Assembly: GCF_010500815.1 (NCBI RefSeq)
Contig: NZ_JAAAMG010000002.1
Span: 376,985 to 440,984, forward strand
Direction of reading: 5' to 3'
DNA: 64,000 bases
Origin: Jiella pacifica
GTDB taxonomy: Bacteria > Pseudomonadota > Alphaproteobacteria > Rhizobiales > Rhizobiaceae
The notes under the pieces: model-generated
What the model was told of the DNA's origin: nothing
What the model saw: only the letters and a program-made list of their open reading frames with translations
Databases searched by the model: none
Part shown: in pieces, positions 32,691-42,516 of the stretch
Position numbering within the stretch: the first letter of the stretch is position 1
How the letters are laid out: each line of letters starts with the position of its first letter
Program-made: the position numbers and the translations under genes

Positions 32691-34025
32691 TTGAGGAACG
32701 CCGGGCCCCGCTTCTCGCCCTTCGAGGCTTCCCTCTGGTCCGCCACGGCCGAGGCGGCACCGCCGACGCGGGAGTTGGAGGAAAGCCTCGACGCCGACGT
32801 TTGCATCGTCGGGGCGGGCTATTCCGGCCTGACGACGGCGCTCGAACTGGCCAGGAAGGGCGTCTCGGTCGTCGTCCTCGAAGCCCAGGAAGCCGGCTTC
32901 GGCGGATCGGGCCGCAATGCCGGCCACTGCACGCCGACCTTCACCCATTATTCGCTGAGTGAGTTGCGCAGGATGCTGGGCGAGCCATGGGCCGAACGGC
33001 TGATCCAGCGCCAGACCCGCGCCAACGACAGGGTCGCGGCGATGATCCGCGACTACCAGATCGCCTGCGAGTGGCAGCAGAACGGCTATGTGATGGGGGC
33101 GCTGCAGCCGGCGAACCTCCGGACGCTCGAGCACAAGGTCGAGGAATACAACGCCGTCGGCGCGAAGACCCGGCTGCTCGGTGCCGACGAGGCGCGGGAA
33201 ATCACCGGCTCGCCCAGGCTCATGGCCGGCTGGCAGCACGAGGAAGGTGGCCATCTGAACCCGCTCGGCTACGCCCGCGGCCTTGCCCGCGCGGTGATCC
33301 AGGAGGGCGGCCGGCTGTTCACCACCTCGCCGGTCAAGGCCGTCGAGCGACAGACCGGACGCTGGCGGGTCGAGACGCCGAAGGGCGCGGTGTCGGCCGA
33401 CAAGGTGGTCTTCGCCACCGGGGCCTACACGGTGGGCGGCTGGCCGAAACTCGACCGGACCTTCAGGATCATGCGCGTCTTCGTCGCGGCCACCCAGCCT
33501 CTGTCGGAGGAGACGCGGCGCCACGTCCTGCCGCAGAACACCACGATGCATGACGGGCGCGGCGACATCTACGTCTACAAATACGACCGCGACGGGCGGA
33601 TCGTCGCCTCGATGTTCCCGATGGGCCGGCGCGGCGTCGATCTCGCCTTCACCCGGCAGGTGATGACCGACCGGCTGAAATGGCTGCATCCGGATATTCG
33701 CGAGGACATCCGCTGGGAGTATCTCTGGTTCGGCGAACTCGACATGCAGTACCGCACGGTGCCGCGGCTCTACGATCTGGCGCCCGGCGTCGTCGGCCTC
33801 ACCGGCCTGTCCGGACGCGGCGTTCCGACCGGCTCGATGCTCGGGGGCATCCTGTCGGAATGGGCAATGGGCGTGCCGGACAAGGAGCTCTCGCTGCGAC
33901 TGGAGCCACTGCGCGCAGCGCCCTTCTACATGACATTCGGGCCGCAGCTGTCGCTGCGCTATCACCGCGCGAAGGAGTGGCTGACCGCCAAGCGGAGCGG
34001 ATCGCCCCTGCCGCCCCACCCCTGA
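32691..34025 (+). CDS. FAD-dependent amine oxidase, PuuB/glycine-oxidase-like
   Basis: A 444-residue DAO-family flavoprotein with an N-terminal extension of about 35 residues before the FAD motif VCIVGAGYSGLTTALELA. GGSGRNAGH is the FAD-binding turn of the gamma-glutamylputrescine oxidase group, and VVFATGAYTVGGWP plus GLSGRGVPTGSMLGG are the usual closing motifs. The start is a TTG with GGGAGA eight bases upstream and no in-frame ATG nearby. As the last gene of this transporter cluster it probably degrades the imported amine compound. The substrate is unknown. Confidence 0.85.
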   Translation: MRNAGPRFSPFEASLWSATAEAAPPTRELEESLDADVCIVGAGYSGLTTALELARKGVSVVVLEAQEAGFGGSGRNAGHCTPTFTHYSLSELRRMLGEPWAERLIQRQTRANDRVAAMIRDYQIACEWQQNGYVMGALQPANLRTLEHKVEEYNAVGAKTRLLGADEAREITGSPRLMAGWQHEEGGHLNPLGYARGLARAVIQEGGRLFTTSPVKAVERQTGRWRVETPKGAVSADKVVFATGAYTVGGWPKLDRTFRIMRVFVAATQPLSEETRRHVLPQNTTMHDGRGDIYVYKYDRDGRIVASMFPMGRRGVDLAFTRQVMTDRLKWLHPDIREDIRWEYLWFGELDMQYRTVPRLYDLAPGVVGLTGLSGRGVPTGSMLGGILSEWAMGVPDKELSLRLEPLRAAPFYMTFGPQLSLRYHRAKEWLTAKRSGSPLPPHP

Positions 34026-34124
34026 CGGCGCAGGAGGCTCATTTTCGGACGCCCCATATGCGCCGAGTTGAAGACCGAGGGTCGCGACGACACATATGGC
34101 CTCTTCCAACCATGAGGCTCAGCC

Positions 34125-34640
34125 ATGACTTCCACGACCGAACGCGCCATCCTCGCCGGCGGCTGCTTCTGGGGCATGCAGCAACTCATCCGGCGGATGC
34201 CGGGCGTCGTCTCGACCCGGGTGGGCTATTCCGGCGGCGACGTCGAGAATGCCACCTACCGCAATCACGGCACCCATGCCGAGGCGATCGAGATCACCTT
34301 CGATCCGGAGCAGACGAGCTTTCGCGATCTGCTCGAGTTCTTCTTCCAGATCCATGACCCCTCGACCCTCAACCGCCAGGGCAACGATCGCGGCATGAGC
34401 TATCGCTCGGCGATCTTCTATACGAGCGAGGAGCAGAAGCGCATTGCCGAGGAGACGATCGCCGACGTCGACGCCTCCGGGATCTGGCCGGGCAAGGTCG
34501 TCACCGAAGTGGTCGAGGCCGGCGACTTCTGGGAGGCCGAGCCGGAGCATCAGGACTATCTGGAACGCATTCCGAACGGCTACACCTGCCATTTCGTCCG
34601 GCCGAACTGGAAATTGCCCCGCCGCCAGTCGGCAGCGTAG
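34125..34640 (+). CDS. msrA: Peptide-methionine (S)-S-oxide reductase
   Basis: A 171-residue MsrA that repairs oxidised methionine in proteins or free methionine. The active-site GGCFWG holds the nucleophile Cys14, and [20 protein letters not shown] and YRSAIFY are further hallmarks. The C-terminal resolving cysteine is not obvious: one Cys lies near residue 158 (NGYTCHFV). Its start follows the FAD gene by about 100 bases with CATATG repeats between, so it may have its own promoter. It appears unrelated to the transporters around it. Confidence 0.95.
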   Translation: MTSTTERAILAGGCFWGMQQLIRRMPGVVSTRVGYSGGDVENATYRNHGTHAEAIEITFDPEQTSFRDLLEFFFQIHDPSTLNRQGNDRGMSYRSAIFYTSEEQKRIAEETIADVDASGIWPGKVVTEVVEAGDFWEAEPEHQDYLERIPNGYTCHFVRPNWKLPRRQSAA

Positions 34641-34931
34641 GTTCATCCAGGCCCCACGATTGCCGGGGCCGCACTAGACCGCAAGCTGCGGAGAAACAGT
34701 TCGGAAAACAGGGGCGGGCAATCGGCCGCGAACACGGTCGCCCTCATTCGCAGAAAGCGACATTCGGCCCGGGAAGAGCCTCGGGCCGACGTCGCGGAAC
34801 AATCCCGTCCCTCCCGCAATCGGTGGACATGCGCTGAAAATGGGCTTGCCTCCGGAATGGGCGATGGCCTAGCTTCTCATTGAGCTTCAAAGCAATCCCG
34901 GCGTTGAACCGGGTGAGAAGAAAGGGTGTCC
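34641..34931. other. Intergenic region before the second peptide transporter
   Basis: About 290 bases. A short hairpin GGCCCC / GGGGCC (34650-34670) follows msrA and may end it. Near the right edge TTGCCT (34846-34851), 17 bases and CTAGCT (34869-34874) form a plausible promoter for the binding-protein gene. The TAGCTTCTC around its -10 recurs before the M19 dipeptidase gene (about 40356). Confidence 0.45.
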
Positions 34932-36560
34932 ATGGGTTACCTCCTGCCGTTCCCGTCCTCTCGCGCGCTTCGCCGTACGGCTGCCGCAGCGCTGCTTTCC
35001 ACCGCGGGCCTTCTGGCGGCGCCCTCGGCTTTCGCCGAGACGCCGGCGGACACGCTGGTCATCGCCAACACCATCGACGACCTGAAGAGCCTCGACCCGG
35101 CCGAAAGCTTCGAGTTCTCCGGCGGCGACGTCATCAACAGCCTCTACGACAAGCTGATCGAGCTCGACCCCGAGACGCTGAAGATGGGCCCCGGCCTCGC
35201 CAAGAGCTGGGACGTCTCTGACGACGGCAAGACCTTCACCTTCAAGATCGACACCAGCCGCAAGTTCGCCTCGGGCAATCCGGTGCGCGCCGAGGACGTC
35301 GTCTGGTCGCTCCGGCGCGTCGTCAAGCTCGACAAGACCCCGTCCTTCATCATCACCCAGTTCGGCCTGACCAAGGACAACGTCGAGGAGACCATCAAGC
35401 AGGTCGACGACGAGACCGTGACGATCACCGTCGATCGGCCCTATGCGCCCTCCTTCCTCTACAACGCCCTGACCGCCGACGTCGGCGGCATCGTCGACGA
35501 GAAGCTGGCGATGGAGAACGCCTCGGGCGACGACATGGGCAACGAGTGGCTGAAGACCCATTCGGCCGGTGCCGGTCCCTACACGCTGCGCTCGTGGAAG
35601 CCGAACGAATCGGTGATTCTGGAAGCGAGCGAGACCTATCCGAGCGAGCTTGCGATGAAGCGCGTCTTCGTCCGGCACGTGCCGGAACCGGCGACCCAGC
35701 GGCTGCTGCTCGAGCGCGGCGACATCGACATCGCCCGCAATCTGACGCCGGAAGACATCCAGGCGGTCGAGAGCAACGACAAGCTCAAGGTGTTCGAGCA
35801 GCCGCGTGGCCGGATCTACTACATCTCGGGCAATCAGAAGATGAAGGAGCTCGGGACGCCCGGCGTCATGCAGGCGATCAAGTATCTCGTCGACTATGAG
35901 GGCATCGCCAACTCGTTCCTCAAGGGCCAGGTCGTCGTCAACCAGCAGTTCCTGCCGATCGGCTTCCTCGGCGCGATCGACGACAAGCCGTTCAAGCTCG
36001 ACGTCGAAAAGGCCAAGAAGATGCTGGCCGACGCCGGCTATCCCGACGGCTTCACCGTCGAACTTCTGGTGCGCAACGCCCAGGATCGCCTCGCGATCGC
36101 CCAGTCGGTCCAGAACACGCTCGGACAGGCCGGCATCAAGGTGAACATCAAGCCGGCCACCGGCTCGGAAGTCCTGTCGATCTACCGCGCCCGCAAGGCC
36201 GAGCTGACGCTGGAAGTGTGGGGTCCGGACTATCCCGATCCGAACACCAACGCGTCCGTCTTCGCCGAAAATCCGGACAATTCCGACGAGGCCCAGCTGA
36301 CCGGCAATCTTTCCTGGCGCAACGCCTATGCCGCCGAGGAGACGACCCCGATGGCCGAGGCCGCCGTCGTGGAGAAGGACACGGACAAGCGCGCCAAGAT
36401 ATATGAGGAGATGCAGCGGATCGGCAACGAGAAGTCGCCTTTCGTCCTGATGTTCCAGCAGCAGGAGCAGGACGGCATGCAGAAGAACGTCGAGGGCTTC
36501 TCGACCGGCGGCGCCGTCTCCTCGGCCTTCTACAAGGCGGTGACGAAGTCCGCCGAGTGA
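34932..36560 (+). CDS. Peptide ABC transporter binding protein
   Basis: A 542-residue family-5 solute-binding protein with a Sec signal peptide (LRRTAAAALLSTAGLLAAPS, cleavage after AFA). Typical blocks include SLDPAESFEFSGGDVINSLY, SWDVSDDGKTFTFKI and GNPVRAEDVVWSLRRVV. It is the receptor of the second peptide transporter. AGAAAGG lies before ATG 34932, which is preferred to a GTG two codons earlier. It is less similar to the 29021 protein than a recent duplicate would be. Confidence 0.92.
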   Translation: MGYLLPFPSSRALRRTAAAALLSTAGLLAAPSAFAETPADTLVIANTIDDLKSLDPAESFEFSGGDVINSLYDKLIELDPETLKMGPGLAKSWDVSDDGKTFTFKIDTSRKFASGNPVRAEDVVWSLRRVVKLDKTPSFIITQFGLTKDNVEETIKQVDDETVTITVDRPYAPSFLYNALTADVGGIVDEKLAMENASGDDMGNEWLKTHSAGAGPYTLRSWKPNESVILEASETYPSELAMKRVFVRHVPEPATQRLLLERGDIDIARNLTPEDIQAVESNDKLKVFEQPRGRIYYISGNQKMKELGTPGVMQAIKYLVDYEGIANSFLKGQVVVNQQFLPIGFLGAIDDKPFKLDVEKAKKMLADAGYPDGFTVELLVRNAQDRLAIAQSVQNTLGQAGIKVNIKPATGSEVLSIYRARKAELTLEVWGPDYPDPNTNASVFAENPDNSDEAQLTGNLSWRNAYAAEETTPMAEAAVVEKDTDKRAKIYEEMQRIGNEKSPFVLMFQQQEQDGMQKNVEGFSTGGAVSSAFYKAVTKSAE

Positions 36561-36609
36561 ACTCGCTGCTGACTGCCACCGTGCCGTGGCGCATTCGCAG
36601 GCGCCGGCA

Positions 36610-37707
36610 ATGAGCCACTCGAACACCGCTCATGATCCGGCGACGGCGGAAGAAGAATCCGCCATCGCCGGCACGTCGCTCCTGCCCCGCATCGCGGGGC
36701 GCTTCGGCAAGACGCTGTTCAGCCTCGTCGTCACGCTGTTCGGGCTGCTGGTCGTAACCTTCGCCATCGCCCGCCTCGTGCCCATCGATCCGGCGCTCGC
36801 GGTCGTCGGGCCGCGCGCGACGCAGGCGCAATACGAGGCGGTGCGCGCCGAGATGGGGCTCGACCGGCCGATCCCGGTGCAGTTCGCGACCTATCTCGGC
36901 GACGTCGTTCGGGGCGATTTCGGCCGCTCCAACCTCACCGCCCGCCCGGTGATCGAAGACGTCCGCGCCGCCTTCCCCGCGACCCTGGAGCTGGCGACGC
37001 TGGCGACAGTCCTCGGCGTCCTTCTAGGCGTTCCGGCCGGCGTCGTCTCGGCGGTCAATCAGGGCCGATGGCCGGATCATGTCCTGCGCGTCGTCGGCCT
37101 GCTCGGCTATTCGATGCCGGTCTTCTGGCTTGGGCTGATCGCGCTTTTGATCTTCTACGGCCAACTTGGGTGGGTCGGGGGCCCGGGCCGGCTCGACGTC
37201 TCCTACGAACTCTCCTACGAACTCGACGTCACCGCCTATACCGGATCGATCCTGATCGATTCCGCACTGTCGGGCGCCTGGGACGTGTTCTTCAACGCCA
37301 TCACCCACATCGCCTTGCCGGTCTTCGTCCTCGGCTATTTCTCGCTCGCCTACATCTCGCGGATGACCCGGTCCTTCATGCTGGAGCAACTCGGCCAGGA
37401 ATACGTCACCGCCGCGCGGGTGAAGGGCGTGCCGGAGCGGCGCGTGGTCTGGGTGCACGCGCTCGGCAACGCCATGGTGCCGCTGATCACGGTAATCGCC
37501 TTGTCCTACGCGGCGCTGCTCGAGGGCTCGGTGCTGACGGAGACCGTCTTCGCCTGGCCGGGGCTCGGCCTCTACATCACCCAGGCGCTGTTTGCCGCCG
37601 ATCTCAACGCCGTGCTCGGCGGCACTGTGGTGATCGGCGTCGCCTTCATCGTGCTCAACCTTCTGTCCGACCTCCTCTATACCGTCGTCGATCCGAGGGC
37701 GCGATGA
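36610..37707 (+). CDS. Peptide ABC transporter permease (DppB type)
   Basis: A 365-residue permease, longer than usual because of a polar N-terminal leader of about 35 residues and an insert around 185-205 (SYELSYELDVTAYTG). Family marks: IARLVPIDPALAVVGPRAT, MGLDRPIPVQFATYL, and the EAA loop VTAARVKGVPERRVVWVHAL. Its stop overlaps the next ATG (ATGA), so the two membrane subunits are made in a fixed ratio. The start could also be a GTG at 36586. Confidence 0.9.
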   Translation: MSHSNTAHDPATAEEESAIAGTSLLPRIAGRFGKTLFSLVVTLFGLLVVTFAIARLVPIDPALAVVGPRATQAQYEAVRAEMGLDRPIPVQFATYLGDVVRGDFGRSNLTARPVIEDVRAAFPATLELATLATVLGVLLGVPAGVVSAVNQGRWPDHVLRVVGLLGYSMPVFWLGLIALLIFYGQLGWVGGPGRLDVSYELSYELDVTAYTGSILIDSALSGAWDVFFNAITHIALPVFVLGYFSLAYISRMTRSFMLEQLGQEYVTAARVKGVPERRVVWVHALGNAMVPLITVIALSYAALLEGSVLTETVFAWPGLGLYITQALFAADLNAVLGGTVVIGVAFIVLNLLSDLLYTVVDPRAR

Positions 37708-38633
37708 GCGAGACCGTTTCCAAACCCGCCGGTAGCGTGAAGGCCTGGCTGACTAGCGACACGCCGGGCTCGCGGCTGCAGGCCCGAGCGATCAATCTGT
37801 GGTTCGCCTGGAGCGACCTCGTCCGCAATCCGCTCGCCGTGGTCGGGCTCGTCATCATCACCCTTCTGATCCTGATGGCGGTCTTCGCCCCGCTGATCGC
37901 CTCCGATCCGCCGAACCAGCAGAACCTGGCCGATCGGCTGATGGCGCCCGGCGCCGGCGGCCACCTGCTCGGAACCGACGAACTCGGCCGCGACATCTGG
38001 AGCCGCATCGTCTACGGCTCGCGGGTGACGCTGCAGGTGGTGGCCCTCGTCGCCCTGACGGCACCGGTCTTCGGCCTCGTCGTCGGCACGGTCGCGGGCA
38101 CGATAGGCGGCTGGACCGACCGGGTGCTGATGCGCATCACCGACATCTTCCTCGCCTTTCCCCGGCTGATCCTGGCCCTCGCCTTCGTCGCCGCGCTCGG
38201 GCCGGGCATCGTCAACGCGATCTTCGCCATCGCCCTGACGGCATGGCCGCCCTACGCCCGCGTCGCCCGGGCCGAGACGCTGTCGGTGCGCCGCGCCGAC
38301 TACATCGCCGCGGCGAGACTGCAGGGCGCCGGTACGCTGCGGATCATCACCGGCCACATCATGCCGATGTGCCTTTCCTCGGTGATCATCCGGGTGACCC
38401 TCGACATGGCCGGCATCATCCTCACCGCCGCCGGCCTCGGCTTTCTCGGCCTCGGTGCGCAGCCGCCGCTCGCCGAATGGGGCGCGATGATCTCGACCGG
38501 CCGGCAATACCTCCTCAGCCACTGGTGGGTCGCGACAATGCCCGGCCTCGCCATCCTGATCGTCTCGCTTGGCTTCAACCTCTTGGGCGACTCCCTGCGC
38601 GACGTCCTCGATCCCCGCGGAGCGCAGAAATGA
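37704..38633 (+). CDS. Peptide ABC transporter permease (DppC type)
   Basis: A 309-residue partner permease: GTDELGRDIWSRIVYGSRVT, DIFLAFPRLILALAFVAALG and the EAA loop DYIAAARLQGAGTLRIITGH. The N-terminal cytoplasmic part is about 45 residues. It overlaps both neighbours by four bases, the mark of one tightly coupled transporter operon. Confidence 0.93.
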   Translation: MSETVSKPAGSVKAWLTSDTPGSRLQARAINLWFAWSDLVRNPLAVVGLVIITLLILMAVFAPLIASDPPNQQNLADRLMAPGAGGHLLGTDELGRDIWSRIVYGSRVTLQVVALVALTAPVFGLVVGTVAGTIGGWTDRVLMRITDIFLAFPRLILALAFVAALGPGIVNAIFAIALTAWPPYARVARAETLSVRRADYIAAARLQGAGTLRIITGHIMPMCLSSVIIRVTLDMAGIILTAAGLGFLGLGAQPPLAEWGAMISTGRQYLLSHWWVATMPGLAILIVSLGFNLLGDSLRDVLDPRGAQK

Positions 38634-39478
38634 GCCCTGCATCGAGCGAGGCGCCGCTTCTCGACGTGAAGAACCTTCGCGTCCGCTTCGAGACCACTCG
38701 CGGCGTCACCGAGGCGGTACGCGGCGTCTCATTCACGGTCGGGCGCGAGCGCATCGGCATCGTCGGCGAATCCGGCTCCGGCAAGTCGATGACCGGCCGC
38801 GCCATCCTGCGGCTGGTCCGCCCGCCGGGCATCGCCACCGCCGACCGCCTGGCCTTCCAGGGAACAGATCTCATGGCGCTGTCCGAACGGCGGATGCGGG
38901 CGATGCGGGGGCGCCGCATGTCCATGGTCATGCAGGACCCGAAATATTCGCTCAACCCGGTGATGCGAATCGGTCGGCAACTGATCGAGGCATTGAAGGT
39001 GCATGAGCGGATTTCCTCGAAGGAAGCCCAGCGCCGCGCACTCGACATGCTCGCAGACGTCCAGATCCGCGATCCCGAGCGGGTGCTCGCCGCCTATCCG
39101 CACGAGCTTTCCGGCGGCATGGGCCAGAGGGTGATGATCGCGATGATGCTGATCCCACGGCCCGACCTTTTGATCGCCGACGAGCCGACCTCGGCGCTCG
39201 ACGTGACGGTGCAGCTCGAAGTCCTGCGCATTCTCGACGATCTCGTGAAGGATCGCGGAATGGGGCTGATCTTCATCAGCCACGACCTCAGGCTCGTCTC
39301 GACCTTCTGCGACCGGGTCCTCGTCATGTATCTCGGCAGGATCGTCGAGGAGATCGAGGCGTCGCGGCTGGATGAGGCGAAACATCCCTATACGCGCGGT
39401 CTCCTGGAGTGCCTGCCCGAGATCGGTGCTCCTCGGACGCCGCTGAAGGTGCTGAAACGGGACGCGGCGTGGGCATGA
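38630..39478 (+). CDS. Peptide ABC transporter ATPase (DppD type)
   Basis: A 282-residue ATPase: Walker A GESGSGKS near residue 44, LSGG in AAYPHELSGGMGQRVMIAMM, Walker [13 protein letters not shown] and the switch His in ISHDLRL. It starts inside the permease stop codon region (AATGA). The family's C-terminal iron-sulfur cysteine cluster is not seen: only one Cys occurs near the end (LLECLPEI). Confidence 0.93.
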   Translation: MSPASSEAPLLDVKNLRVRFETTRGVTEAVRGVSFTVGRERIGIVGESGSGKSMTGRAILRLVRPPGIATADRLAFQGTDLMALSERRMRAMRGRRMSMVMQDPKYSLNPVMRIGRQLIEALKVHERISSKEAQRRALDMLADVQIRDPERVLAAYPHELSGGMGQRVMIAMMLIPRPDLLIADEPTSALDVTVQLEVLRILDDLVKDRGMGLIFISHDLRLVSTFCDRVLVMYLGRIVEEIEASRLDEAKHPYTRGLLECLPEIGAPRTPLKVLKRDAAWA

Positions 39479-40251
39479 GCGAAGCGCAGCACATGACGGG
39501 CGGCAAGATCGCCGTTTCCGATCTGTCGGTGACGTTCGTCCAGGGCCGGCGCCGTATCCGGGCGGTCAAGGGTGTGAGTTTTTCGGTGAAGCCGCTGGAA
39601 TCCTTCGGCCTCGTCGGCGAGTCCGGCTCCGGCAAGTCGACGGTGCTGCGGGCCATCTGCGGTCTCGCCCCGGTCTCCGGCGGCGACATCCGGATCGATG
39701 GCGGCGCCATCCAACAACCGCGCGACAAGGCGTTTGCTCGCCGGGTCCAGATGGTCTTCCAGGATCCCTACGGCTCGCTGCATCCCCGCCACACGATCGA
39801 TCGCGTCCTCTCGGAGCCGCTTTCGATCCACCGCTTCGCCGACCGCGAGGAGCGCATCGTCCAGGCACTGAAGGATGTCGGCCTCGACGCGCGATTCCGC
39901 TTCCGCCTGCCGCACCAGCTGTCCGGCGGCCAGCGCCAGCGGGTCGCGATCGCGAGGGCGCTGATCGTCGAGCCGGAGATCCTCCTCCTCGACGAACCAA
40001 CCTCGGCCCTCGACGCTTCCATCCAGGCCGAGGTCTTGAACCTCCTCAATCGGCTGCGCGAGGAGCGCAGCCTCACCGTCATCATGGTCAGTCACGACCT
40101 CGCCGTGATCGATCACATGTGCGAGCGCCTTCTGGTCATGCGCGGCGGCGAGGCGGTGGAGGCGCTCGACCGGTCTTCGCTGGCGGACCGTAAGGTCTCG
40201 TCGGACTACACGCGCGCCCTTCTCACGGCGAGCGAGGGCTACGTGCGCTGA
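39475..40251 (+). CDS. Peptide ABC transporter ATPase (DppF type)
   Basis: A 258-residue ATPase, shorter than usual DppF (about 320) because it lacks the C-terminal oligopeptide-specific extension. Walker [36 protein letters not shown] and SHDLAVIDH are intact. It overlaps the DppD-type gene by four bases and pairs with it. The dipeptidase gene follows after 146 bases. Confidence 0.92.
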   Translation: MSEAQHMTGGKIAVSDLSVTFVQGRRRIRAVKGVSFSVKPLESFGLVGESGSGKSTVLRAICGLAPVSGGDIRIDGGAIQQPRDKAFARRVQMVFQDPYGSLHPRHTIDRVLSEPLSIHRFADREERIVQALKDVGLDARFRFRLPHQLSGGQRQRVAIARALIVEPEILLLDEPTSALDASIQAEVLNLLNRLREERSLTVIMVSHDLAVIDHMCERLLVMRGGEAVEALDRSSLADRKVSSDYTRALLTASEGYVR

Positions 40252-40397
40252 GGCAGCTTCGATCCGCCGCGGGACGGACACATCCGGCGCCCGCAATGCG
40301 ACGCTCGGGCATTAGTGCGGATGGACGGGTTGCGGTCGGGACGATAATGCGTGTTTAGCTTCTCGCGACCTTCGCCATATTTCGAGGATCCGATTTC

Positions 40398-41471
40398 ATG
40401 AACGCTCCAGTCGTCTTCGACGGCCACAACGACGCGCTGCTGCGCCTCTATATGGACGGGTCGCAGCAGGCGATCGATGCCTTCCTCGCCGGCACGGGTC
40501 CCGGTCACATCGACCTCGTCAAGGCCAAGGCCGGGAACTTCCGCGGCGGGATGTTCGCGATCTTTCCGCCGTCGCCGAAAGGCGCCATCGATTTCGATCG
40601 CATGTCGCCGGGCGGCTACGACTGCCTCCTTCCCGAACCGTTGGAGATCGTCTTCGCACAGGCTGCGACGATCGGCATGGCGGCGATCCTGTTTCGGCTG
40701 GAGCGCGGCTCGAACGGCCGCCTGCGCGTCTGCCGCTCGGTCGCAGACATCCGCGCCGCCTGGGCAGAAGACGCCATGGCGGCGGTGCTGCACATCGAGG
40801 GCGCCGAGGCGATCGACGCTGATCTCGCGATGCTCGACGTCCTTCACGCGGCGGGTCTGCGCTCGATCGGCATGGTCTGGAGCCGCGACAACATCTTCGC
40901 CCATGGCGTGCCGATGCGCTTCCCCTCGTCACCCGACATCGGGGACGGCCTGACCGAGGCGGGAGAGCGGCTGGTCAAACGCTGCAACGAACTCGGCATC
41001 CTCCTCGACCTGTCCCACCTGAACGAAAAGGGCTTCTGGGACGTGGCGCGCCTCTCAGACGCGCCGCTGGTCGCGACCCACTCCAACGTCCACGCGCTCT
41101 GTACCGTCAGCCGCAACCTCACTGGACGGCAACTGGCGGCCATCGCGGAATCGAAGGGCGTCGTCGGCCTCAACTTCGCCACCGCCTTCCTGCGCGAGGA
41201 CGGGGCGATGAACGCCGACACCTCGATCGAAACCATGGTCCGGCATCTCGACGCCCTCATCGAGGCGCTGGGCGAGGACGGCGTCGCGCTCGGCTCGGAT
41301 TTCGACGGTGCCGTCATCCCGGCCCCTATCGGCAACGCCTCGGGTCTGCCGGCCCTCTTCGATGCACTGGATCGCCGCGGCTACGGCAGGGCGCTGATCG
41401 AAAAGATCGCCCACGGCAACTGGCTGAGCGTCCTCGAGCGCACGTGGAAGGCGCCCGTCGACCGTCGCTGA
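40398..41471 (+). CDS. Membrane dipeptidase family (M19) metallopeptidase
   Basis: A 357-residue M19 (renal-dipeptidase-like) enzyme, which splits dipeptides, often with D-residues. Zinc-site motifs are present: DGHND (9-13), the bridging Glu in HIEG, DLSH, the His in ATHSNVHAL, and GSDFDG near the C-terminus. No signal peptide, so it would work in the cytoplasm on peptides brought in by the transporter just upstream. It likely has its own promoter, as a weak TTGCGG ... TTAGCT pair lies in the preceding gap. Confidence 0.92.
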   Translation: MNAPVVFDGHNDALLRLYMDGSQQAIDAFLAGTGPGHIDLVKAKAGNFRGGMFAIFPPSPKGAIDFDRMSPGGYDCLLPEPLEIVFAQAATIGMAAILFRLERGSNGRLRVCRSVADIRAAWAEDAMAAVLHIEGAEAIDADLAMLDVLHAAGLRSIGMVWSRDNIFAHGVPMRFPSSPDIGDGLTEAGERLVKRCNELGILLDLSHLNEKGFWDVARLSDAPLVATHSNVHALCTVSRNLTGRQLAAIAESKGVVGLNFATAFLREDGAMNADTSIETMVRHLDALIEALGEDGVALGSDFDGAVIPAPIGNASGLPALFDALDRRGYGRALIEKIAHGNWLSVLERTWKAPVDRR

Positions 41472-41538
41472 TGCGTGGTCGGTCGCCGCGGCGACGCCGT
41501 CTCGGCCCGGATCGCCCAGCATCCCGATCCGCGCCGCG

Positions 41539-42516
41539 TCACCCCGCGATGTCGACGACGCCGGCCTCGCCGTTTTCCGCGCCGAAGGCCAGAAGGCCGC
41601 CTTTCGCGTCCCAGGCCATCGTCCGCAGCGGCGAGGCGCCGCCCCTGCGCAGCAGCGCTTCCTTGGAATCGGCGAAGCGCACGGCGAGGATCATGCCGTC
41701 CTGATAGCCGACCGCCAGCATGTCCTCGGCCGGATGACAGGCGACGGCGGTGACGACCGAGTCGCCCCTCGTGCCGAGTTCCAGCGGCGCCTTGCCCATC
41801 GGCCCGTCCTTGCCGGAAAACGGCCAGAGGATCGCCGCCGGCGCCCCGGACGTGGCGAGGAACTTGCCCTTCGCCGACCACGACCAGTCCTTCACCTTGG
41901 CCGGATAGCCGGTCATGCGCATGTGCTTGCCGTCGTCGATGCGCCAGCCATGCAGGGCGTTTTCCTGCATCATGGTGACGAGGAAGCGGCCATCCGGCGA
42001 GAAGCTGGCGGCGAGGTGGGCGCCCTTCCAGTCGAGCGAGACGGGGGCTGCGTCGGTCGCCGGGAAGAACAGCGAGGCGCCGTCGTAGCGGGCGGTGGCG
42101 AGCCGGGTCCCCTTCGGCGCGAAGGCGAGGCCTTCGACGGTGCGCTCATGCTTCAGCTCTTTCAGATCGCCCTTTGCCGGCTGGAACCAGGCGCTGCGGC
42201 CGGACGCAAAGCCGATCGCGCCGTTCGGGCCGCCGGCAACGGCGCCGACCCATTTGCGGCCGATGCTCGCCAATTCCTGCGACGTCTCGCCGTCGGCGGT
42301 GGCGACCACCCGCCCATCCTCGCCGCCGCTGAGGAGCCGCTTGCCGAACTCGTCGACAACGGCGCAAAGCAGCCCGCCCTCGTGCAGCGTCAGCGCCTTC
42401 TCGCCGCCGGCCGGCAGCCGCAGCGTGCCGTCGGCGAGCGCGAAGGCCGGGCGGTCCTTCAGGAAACAGGCGGTCTCGACGAAGTCGCCGAACTCATAGG
42501 CAGCGATCGACGGCAT
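41539..42516 (-). CDS. WD40-repeat protein paired with the CobW GTPase
   Basis: A 325-residue beta-propeller protein with about seven loose WD-type repeats (for example RLLSGGEDGRVVATAD, HLAASFSPDGRFLVTMM and VAVGYQDGMILAVRF-like blocks). No signal peptide or catalytic motif. The ATG overlaps the cobW stop (ATGA), so the two are cotranslated. In alphaproteobacteria this WD40 protein travels with a His-rich COG0523 GTPase, which suggests a scaffold or metal-transfer partner. Its exact role is not established. Confidence 0.83.
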   Translation of the reverse strand: MPSIAAYEFGDFVETACFLKDRPAFALADGTLRLPAGGEKALTLHEGGLLCAVVDEFGKRLLSGGEDGRVVATADGETSQELASIGRKWVGAVAGGPNGAIGFASGRSAWFQPAKGDLKELKHERTVEGLAFAPKGTRLATARYDGASLFFPATDAAPVSLDWKGAHLAASFSPDGRFLVTMMQENALHGWRIDDGKHMRMTGYPAKVKDWSWSAKGKFLATSGAPAAILWPFSGKDGPMGKAPLELGTRGDSVVTAVACHPAEDMLAVGYQDGMILAVRFADSKEALLRRGGASPLRTMAWDAKGGLLAFGAENGEAGVVDIAG

